Origin: Azospirillum ramasamyi
Lineage (GTDB): Bacteria; Pseudomonadota; Alphaproteobacteria; Azospirillales; Azospirillaceae
Length of the DNA: 64,000 bases
Assembly: GCF_003233655.1 (NCBI RefSeq)
Contig: NZ_CP029830.1
Coordinates: forward strand, 484,501 to 548,500
Direction: 5' to 3'
Part shown: in pieces, positions 55,376-61,494 of the stretch
Layout: every line of letters starts with the position of its first letter
Numbering within the stretch: the stretch's first letter is position 1
Translations under genes and position numbers: made by a program
The notes under the pieces: generated by a model
Told to the model about the DNA's origin: nothing
Database searches by the model: none
The model's input: the letters and a program-made list of their open reading frames with translations, nothing else

Positions 55376-56917
55376 ATGGTGATCAGCAACGCCCAGATTC
55401 TGGCCCACCTCGGCGACACCGGCCGGGTGGCTGGGACGCTCAACCCGAAGGCCCAGTCCATTCTCTTCGGCGACGTCGCCGACGACGCCATCGACCGTGA
55501 CCTGCCCTGGATCACCCAGGTCGACCGGGCGCACCTGGTGATGATGGCCGAGACCGGCCTACTGCCTATTGCGCAGGTCTCACCTCTGCTGCGGCGCATC
55601 GACGAGATGGAAGGGTCGGGCTTCGCCGTCCTGCGCGGACGTTCGGCCCCGCGCGGCGTCTATCTGCTCTACGAGACCTATCTCATCGCCGATCTCGGCG
55701 AGGAGATAGGCGGCGTCCTTCAGACGGCGCGATCGCGCAACGATCTGGGGGCGACCGTGCTGCGCCTGCGGCTGCGCAACGTCGTCGCCGACCTGCTGAC
55801 CGGCTTGTCCAGGCTCCAGACCACCCTCCTGCGCCGCGCTGCGGCCTGCACCGACGCGGTGTTCCCAATCTACACCCACTATCAACCCGCCCAGCCGGTG
55901 ACGCTGGCCCATTATTACGCCGGGGTCGCTGCGGCGCTGGACCGCGACGCCGAGTCCCTGCACGCCGTGCTGGCCGATCTCGACCGCTGCCCGCTGGGTG
56001 CTGGAGCGGTAGGCGGCACCGGGCTTCCCATCGACACTCGGCGAACGGCTACCCTGCTCGGCTTCTTGGGGCCCTGGACGCACTCCATCGACGCCGTGGC
56101 CTCGCGCGACGCCGTCCTGCGCCTGCTGGCGGCGCTGGGCATCCTCGGCGTGACGCTCAGCCGTCTCGCTCATGACCTTCAGCTGTGGACCACCGGCGAG
56201 TTCGGCTTCCTGACGGTGGCCGACGATCTGGTCGGCACCAGTTCGATGATGCCGCAGAAGCGCAACGTCTACATGCTGGAGCACGTCAAGGGCTTGGCGG
56301 CAGCGCCGATGGGCGCGCTGACGTCGGCGGCGATGGCGATGCACGCCACCCCCTTCTCCAACTCCATCGCCGTCGGCACCGAGGGCGTCAAGCCGGTGTG
56401 GTCGGCGGCCTCGGGAATGCTGGACGCCTTGACGCTGATCCGGCTGATCGTGGCCGGGGCGGAGCCGAACCAGGGCGCCATGCGCCTCAGGGCGGTGTCC
56501 GGCCAGACCAACGCCACCGCGCTGGCCGACTGGCTGGTCCAGGAGCATGGTATGCCGTTCCGCCGCGCCCATCATGAGGTCGGGGACATCATCCGCTCGA
56601 TGATGGTCCAGGGAGTGGTCGATCTCGAGACCGCCGCGCGAGAGGCCCGGCCCGAATGGTTCCGCGGCACCCGGTCGCCGGTGTTGCGGCCGGTCGACAT
56701 TGCCGCTGCCCAGGAGCATGGCGGCGGTCCTGGGCGCGAATCCACCGCCAGCGAGATCGAGCGGGTGCGGGCCTCGCTTCGCACCCGCCGTGGCGCGCTG
56801 GTAGAGCAGCGGCGGCGCTGGCGCCAGGCAAGCCGGTCCTTGCGTGCAGCAGTCGACGGCGTCCTCGGCATCGCCGTTCTCGACCGCACTGGCCGTAGCC
56901 GCTCCGGCCAAGCGTAA
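55376..56917 (+). CDS. Argininosuccinate-lyase-like enzyme (fumarase/aspartase superfamily)
   Basis: A 513-residue protein. The superfamily signature GTSSMMPQKRNVYMLEHVKG carries the mobile catalytic Ser loop. VLQTARSRNDLGATVLRLRLR and FPIYTHYQPAQPVTLAHYYAG match argininosuccinate lyase conserved regions (SRNDQ-like and THxQ). The C-terminal 60 residues are an Arg-rich extension not found in ordinary ArgH. It lies in a dedicated operon far from other arginine genes, so a role in adding or removing a fumarate-like unit during small-molecule synthesis is more likely than arginine synthesis. Confidence 0.82.
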   Translation: MVISNAQILAHLGDTGRVAGTLNPKAQSILFGDVADDAIDRDLPWITQVDRAHLVMMAETGLLPIAQVSPLLRRIDEMEGSGFAVLRGRSAPRGVYLLYETYLIADLGEEIGGVLQTARSRNDLGATVLRLRLRNVVADLLTGLSRLQTTLLRRAAACTDAVFPIYTHYQPAQPVTLAHYYAGVAAALDRDAESLHAVLADLDRCPLGAGAVGGTGLPIDTRRTATLLGFLGPWTHSIDAVASRDAVLRLLAALGILGVTLSRLAHDLQLWTTGEFGFLTVADDLVGTSSMMPQKRNVYMLEHVKGLAAAPMGALTSAAMAMHATPFSNSIAVGTEGVKPVWSAASGMLDALTLIRLIVAGAEPNQGAMRLRAVSGQTNATALADWLVQEHGMPFRRAHHEVGDIIRSMMVQGVVDLETAAREARPEWFRGTRSPVLRPVDIAAAQEHGGGPGRESTASEIERVRASLRTRRGALVEQRRRWRQASRSLRAAVDGVLGIAVLDRTGRSRSGQA

Positions 56918-56937
56918 GCGGGAACGAGAGGTCGATC

Positions 56938-57732
56938 ATGCCAAGCACGGCCAAGGTTGCGTCAAGGGCGAGGGCCGGGAGACCGGCGGCCGCCAACGGC
57001 CCCCGGCCGTTCCCGGTGATGAGGGACCCGAGGATCGGCGGCAGCCTGGAGGGGATGCCGGACGAAACCCTGCTGTCCTCTTTACTCGCAATGGCTGCGC
57101 CGGACGCCGATGGCGATCTCCTGGCCCTGCGCCTGCTGGCTGGGCATGGCTCATTAGAGACGGCGATCGCAGCGGCGTCAGCGGGGAAGCTGCCCGGCGG
57201 CATGCCGTGGGACGATCATGCTGCCCTCCGCTTTCAGGCCGTCATCGAACTGGCGGCACGTTTGGTGCGCCCTACGCTGGAACAACGCCCGCTCCTATCC
57301 TCTCACGAGGATCTGGTCACCTACGCTCGCCTTCGTGCCGCCTGCTCGGCGGTCCAGACGCTGCGCCTTCTGTTCCTCGACCGCCAGCGCCACCTGATTG
57401 CCGACGAGCTCCACAGGACCGGCTCCGTCGGCGATGTTGCCTTGGATGTCCGCGAGACCATGGGCCGCGCGCTGACCATGGACGCCAGCGGCCTGGTGAT
57501 CGTCCACAGTTGCCCCGGCGATGAACCGGCGAACCCGGCCAGCGTCAGGGTTTCCTGCTCGGACATCCAGAAAGCCGGGAGCCTGCTCGGGGTCGAATTG
57601 GTCGAGTACCTGCTCATCGGCAGGCGCTCCTACGTCACCCTGCTGGGCGAGCCTGTCGTGAAGCGGCTGGCCCGCCTCGTCGCGGCGGAACGGGACGGTG
57701 CCACGGCGTCGCCCGAAGGCGCCATTGGCTAG
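56938..57732 (+). CDS. RadC/JAB-domain-like protein with altered metal motif
   Basis: A 264-residue protein with the RadC layout: N-terminal helical region (DLLALRLLAGHGSLETAIAAA), then the MPN/JAB domain with LRLLFLDRQRHLIADELHRTGSVGDVALDVRE, and GSLLGVELVEYLLIGRRSYVTL. The usual metal site HNHPSGDP...S..D reads HSCPGDEPANPASVRVSCSD, so the second His is replaced by Cys and the Gly-Asp spacing is changed. Metal binding and activity are therefore doubtful. It starts 20 bases after the lyase gene and converges on the XRE gene with a 4-base overlap. Confidence 0.7.
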   Translation: MPSTAKVASRARAGRPAAANGPRPFPVMRDPRIGGSLEGMPDETLLSSLLAMAAPDADGDLLALRLLAGHGSLETAIAAASAGKLPGGMPWDDHAALRFQAVIELAARLVRPTLEQRPLLSSHEDLVTYARLRAACSAVQTLRLLFLDRQRHLIADELHRTGSVGDVALDVRETMGRALTMDASGLVIVHSCPGDEPANPASVRVSCSDIQKAGSLLGVELVEYLLIGRRSYVTLLGEPVVKRLARLVAAERDGATASPEGAIG

Positions 57733-58202
57733 GCATCGGTGGCGGTCAGAAGGGCGTCTGCCGGGTCGTCCGCTGCGGCAACCGCCTTGATCAGGTCCAG
57801 CAGCCGTCTGCGCAAGCCTCGGTCCTCGATGCGGTAATAGGCTCGGACGAGTTCGAGCGTCTCGCGCCGCGCCATCGGGTCCGGCTCTCCCGGTGTGCAG
57901 AGGTCGGGTTCGAGGACCACGTCCGGTAGATCGCCCTGGTCGGCAAGGCCGTCGAAGAAGAAGGATACAGGCACATCCAGCGTCGCCCCAAACTGCCATA
58001 GGCGGGATGCGGAGACCCTGTTGGCTCCCTTCTCGTATTTCTGGATCTGCTGGAACGTCAGGCCGACGGCTTGGCCCAGCGCCGTCTGGGTCATGCCCAG
58101 GAGTGTGCGGCGCAGCCGGATGCGACTTCCAACATATCGGTCAACCGTTGTGGCCTCTGCAATTTCGTCTTTAGCCTGGGTTCCATTTCTTCGACGCGCC
58201 AT
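57729..58202 (-). CDS. XRE-family transcriptional regulator
   Basis: A 157-residue protein from ATG 58202, with an in-frame alternative at 58211. The helix-turn-helix VGSRIRLRRTLLGMTQTALGQAVGLTFQQIQKYEKGANRVSASRLWQFGATLDVPVSFFFDGL spans about residues 23-85, a form widely present in Rhizobiales and Rhodospirillales. The C-terminus (RRETLELVRAYYRIEDRGLRRRLLDLIKAVA) is a helical dimerisation region. Its target is not evident. Confidence 0.88.
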   Translation of the reverse strand: MARRRNGTQAKDEIAEATTVDRYVGSRIRLRRTLLGMTQTALGQAVGLTFQQIQKYEKGANRVSASRLWQFGATLDVPVSFFFDGLADQGDLPDVVLEPDLCTPGEPDPMARRETLELVRAYYRIEDRGLRRRLLDLIKAVAAADDPADALLTATDA

Positions 58203-58379
58203 GCTACCCAACCAATCCGGATACGTGAGCGACTTCGCTCTTTATACAACCTATCGGCCTGCGCATCCAAATGTACTTTTCCAGACCTGAGTTGGACAGG
58301 TGGAACAAGAATGGCCTCATAGCGTGTGCTGACGGCCGCTCGGATGTGCCGGTGGGTTTTGCCTCTTCGGGCTCACCGA

Positions 58380-58628
58380 TTACCGAAACGGGTTCTCGAC
58401 CGAATCTGTCGGCTTCGGCGGAGGAAGTTGGTCGGGAAGTTCGGCCTCGGTCTCCAGGGATTCGACGATGGCGGCCAGCAGGTCACGGAGCCTGCGGGCA
58501 TGTTCCAGTCCCTGCTTGTCGCGCGTGAGGTCAATCGACCCGTAGAGCGCCACCCGATCGGTGCCGTTCTCGACCTCGATGTCCCCGATCTTCATGGCTC
58601 CAGCGTCGTCAGCATAAGGCTTGATCAT
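58380..58628 (-). CDS. Small hypothetical protein coupled to a secreted nuclease gene
   Basis: An 82-residue protein: MIKPYADDAGAMKIGDIEVENGTDRVALYGSIDLTRDKQGLEHARRLRDLLAAIVESLE. A predicted small beta-hairpin is followed by a helix. It overlaps the stop of the upstream DNA/RNA endonuclease gene as ATGA, so the two are co-expressed. It is cytoplasmic (no signal). An inhibitor role is possible but only a guess. Confidence 0.6.
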   Translation of the reverse strand: MIKPYADDAGAMKIGDIEVENGTDRVALYGSIDLTRDKQGLEHARRLRDLLAAIVESLETEAELPDQLPPPKPTDSVENPFR

Positions 58629-59503
58629 CGCACCAACTCCTTCAGGAACTTCAGGACGTCGCGTTCAGAGAAACCGGGCTCATCGTTCTTCCGCCCCCGC
58701 CCCGGCGCCCGGGGTTCCGGCAGAGACAGCACCGTCGACTTGGCCGCGGCCGGGATGCCCGGGAAGACTGCGATGCCGGTGACCTCTTCCAGCTGTGCAA
58801 TGGGGATGCGCTGGTAATCGTTCCCCGGTGCGTTGGGCACGAGATAGGCGGCAGCCTCACGGCGACGCGGATCGTAGATGGCTTTGTAAACATGGGTCGG
58901 CACGAGAACCCGGCCGCCGATGCGCTGGAGGTTGGTGCCCTGGAAGACGGGACCGGTCACGACGTAGATCTCGCCGCGGGTGTTCGCGAGATGCCGGGTC
59001 GCTCCTTCGATGGCGCTCCAGATCCCGCGGTTGCTCTCGCCAACCTGGGGGATCATGTTGGCTAGGGTAAAGCTCTCCTGCTGGGCTTTCGGGGTCGGTT
59101 CGTTAGCTGATGGAACCATGTGCCCTCTATCGTAGCCAGAGCGCTTATAGTCCGCCAACTCGGCACGCTCGTCCGGCGGCAGCCTGGGTTCGGCATGGAA
59201 TGCGCTGGCTTCCGGACGCTGGAGGCCCTTGGCGGCCGCGACGCTGTCCCGGGTCAGGTGCTCGACCGCATAGAGCGGGGTGCGCGTCACGCCAGAATGC
59301 AGAACGGCAAACGCCGAGTAGCAAAGCTCCCGGGTCTTTGCTGCCAGCTTCGGGTTGATCAGGTCCGGCGCCATGGCCCCGGCATAGTGGGCCGGACAAT
59401 CGGTCGGCGCGGCATTGGCCGTAACCGGAAGGGCGAACAGAACGAGCGCTGGAAGCGCGCAGGCGACCGCCCATCGGGCAATGGCACGAGGTCCGCGAGG
59501 CAT
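58625..59503 (-). CDS. Secreted DNA/RNA non-specific endonuclease (DRGH type)
   Basis: A 292-residue protein from ATG 59503, chosen because a signal peptide follows directly (IARWAVACALPALVLFALPVTANA). The catalytic motif is in YKRSGYDRGHMVPSANEPTPKAQQESF, with the general-base His, and NMIPQVGESNRGIW supplies the metal-binding Asn. EIYVVTGPVFQG, VLVPTHVYKAIYDPRR and YLVPN complete the NucA/Serratia nuclease fold. It would degrade extracellular or periplasmic nucleic acid. Confidence 0.88.
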   Translation of the reverse strand: MPRGPRAIARWAVACALPALVLFALPVTANAAPTDCPAHYAGAMAPDLINPKLAAKTRELCYSAFAVLHSGVTRTPLYAVEHLTRDSVAAAKGLQRPEASAFHAEPRLPPDERAELADYKRSGYDRGHMVPSANEPTPKAQQESFTLANMIPQVGESNRGIWSAIEGATRHLANTRGEIYVVTGPVFQGTNLQRIGGRVLVPTHVYKAIYDPRRREAAAYLVPNAPGNDYQRIPIAQLEEVTGIAVFPGIPAAAKSTVLSLPEPRAPGRGRKNDEPGFSERDVLKFLKELVR

Positions 59504-59847
59504 ATGTTCTCCATCCCCAAAACAGGCTGAAGCTACGACAGCTTGCGGACGGATGTCACGTGAGCCGAAGAGCGAGCGCTGCCAGAGGATTCGTTGGCCC
59601 TCATATCCGCGACTGCCTCGATTGTAATTGAATTGCGCAGATTTGGAAAAGACTTTGCCAAATGCCACCCGTTGTTAGATATTTCATTATTCAATCCTCA
59701 TTCAAATCTTGCGCGCCCTTCCATCATTTCGCAGAATTGTAATCTCCAGAGATACATCAGGGTAGCGACAGATTTTGTAAACAATTTTTGCGAGTCATTG
59801 CCATTGAAAATCCCTCATAGGTCGTGTCAGGCTGGGTTTGATAGCCT
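59504..59847. other. Intergenic region, AT-rich, promoter of the restriction operon
   Basis: About 340 bases between the divergent nuclease gene and the modification gene. Bases 59620-59830 are distinctly AT-rich. No convincing gene was seen. It should contain the promoter of the type III restriction-modification operon. Confidence 0.45.
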
Positions 59848-61494
59848 ATGACGTCATTAGCCGGGGCCGCGCAATTGAACTACCAGCAGCTGTCGCGCGA
59901 GCAGGCCATCAGCCTGCTCGTCAAGCGCGACGCCCAACGCAAGCTCGGGCTCGTATGGGAACGCGAGGAAATCGAACGCGACCTCGCGCTGAACGGCGAC
60001 TTCGTCGTGATGGACCTCGGCGGCGACGACCGGCCCAGCCGGGGCGAGGCGCCCTACCGGAACCTCCTCATCGAGGGCGACAACTTCGACGCGCTCCGCT
60101 GGCTGAGCATGACCCATGCCGGGCGGGTGAGGTGCATCTACATCGACCCGCCCTACAACACCGGCAACCGCGACTGGGTCTACAACGACAAGTTCGTGAA
60201 GAAGGACGACCGCTTCCGCCACTCGACCTGGCTGGAGTTCATGTTCCGGCGCCTCGAGATCGCCAAGAACCTGCTCGCCCCGGACGGCGCGCTGTTCGTC
60301 TCCATCGACGACAACGAGGGGCCGTACCTGAAGCTGCTGCTCGACGAGGTGTTCGGGCGCGACATGTTCGTGACCTCCTTCATCTGGCGCAAGGTCGACA
60401 GCCCAAACGACAACAAGGTGAAGATCGCCCCGGACCACGAGTACATCCACTGCTACGCCTCCGACGAGGCGCTGGCCCGGTTCCGCCGGATGTCCGCCGA
60501 CTCCATCCTTGACGCCTTCCGCCAGCGGGACGAGCGGGGCCGCCTCTGCCGTGACCGGCTGCTCCGGAAGAACGGCAAGAACAGCCTGCGCAAGGACCGG
60601 CCGACCATGCACTTCCCGCTCGCGGCGCCGGACGGGACCGAGGTGCTGCCCATGCTCGACAACGGCCTCGAGGGCCGCTGGTCGCACAGCAAGGACGGCA
60701 TCGCCCGGCTCCAGGCCGAGGGGCGGCTGATCTGGAAGCAGGTGCCCGGACAGGACGGGCGGCTGGCCTGGGTGCCATACGCCCGCGAGTACGCGCCCGA
60801 GACCCCCGACCGGCCGTTCCCCAGCATCTGGGCCGACGTGATGACCACGCGGCAGTCCAAGGCCCACCACAAGGAGATGTTCCCCGGCGTCGAGCCATTC
60901 GTCACGCCCAAGCCCGAGCAGCTGATGGCGCGCATCCTCGGGATGGCGACGGAGCCAGGCGACCTGGTGCTGGACTTCTTCCTCGGGTCGGGGACCACGG
61001 CGGCCGTCGCCACCAAGATGGGCAGGCGGTGGATCGGGGTGGAAACCGAGGCCGAGATCGCGGGCTTCGCCTCCGCCCGCCTCGCCAAGGTGATCGAGGG
61101 CGAGCCGGGCGGCATCTCCGAGGACCTCGGCTGGGACGGCGGCGGCGGCTTCGCCCACCTCGTCGCCGACCGCGTCGCGTTCGAGGACTTCGCCTACGAC
61201 CTGAAGCCGCGCCACCTCTGGCTCGCCATCCAGGCGATGCACGGCGTCCCGCTGGCGCCCTACGACCCCGACGCGGCGCTCCAGGTCGGCCTGGCCGAGG
61301 ACGGCGCCGCCGTCGCCTACTGCGACCGCTTCACCCCGGCGGCCGAGGAGCGCGTCGCCGACCTGCTCGCGCGCCACCAGTTCCTCATCGTCTACGCCTA
61401 CACCCCGGGGCCGCTCCGCGACGCCCTCGAGGGGCGCAACAGCGTGGAGATCCGCGCCGTTCCCGACGAACTCGTGCGGAGGTTCCAGGCATGA
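59848..61494 (+). CDS. Type III restriction-modification system methyltransferase (Mod)
   Basis: A 548-residue beta-class DNA methyltransferase. The catalytic motif IYIDPPYNTGNRDW (DPPY at 100-103) comes first and the SAM-binding motif LDFFLGSGTTAAVATKMGRRWIGVE (about 375-399) later, the order of N6-adenine or N4-cytosine enzymes. YRNLLIEGDNFDALRWL is the usual N-terminal block of Mod proteins. The region between holds the target recognition domain. Its stop overlaps the restriction subunit start as ATGA. Confidence 0.88.
   Translation: MTSLAGAAQLNYQQLSREQAISLLVKRDAQRKLGLVWEREEIERDLALNGDFVVMDLGGDDRPSRGEAPYRNLLIEGDNFDALRWLSMTHAGRVRCIYIDPPYNTGNRDWVYNDKFVKKDDRFRHSTWLEFMFRRLEIAKNLLAPDGALFVSIDDNEGPYLKLLLDEVFGRDMFVTSFIWRKVDSPNDNKVKIAPDHEYIHCYASDEALARFRRMSADSILDAFRQRDERGRLCRDRLLRKNGKNSLRKDRPTMHFPLAAPDGTEVLPMLDNGLEGRWSHSKDGIARLQAEGRLIWKQVPGQDGRLAWVPYAREYAPETPDRPFPSIWADVMTTRQSKAHHKEMFPGVEPFVTPKPEQLMARILGMATEPGDLVLDFFLGSGTTAAVATKMGRRWIGVETEAEIAGFASARLAKVIEGEPGGISEDLGWDGGGGFAHLVADRVAFEDFAYDLKPRHLWLAIQAMHGVPLAPYDPDAALQVGLAEDGAAVAYCDRFTPAAEERVADLLARHQFLIVYAYTPGPLRDALEGRNSVEIRAVPDELVRRFQA

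Noticed and set aside
59857..61377. 506-codon minus-strand open frame
   Set aside because: Antisense to the Mod methyltransferase with DPPYNTGN and FLGSG motifs; no recognisable domain in the antisense product.
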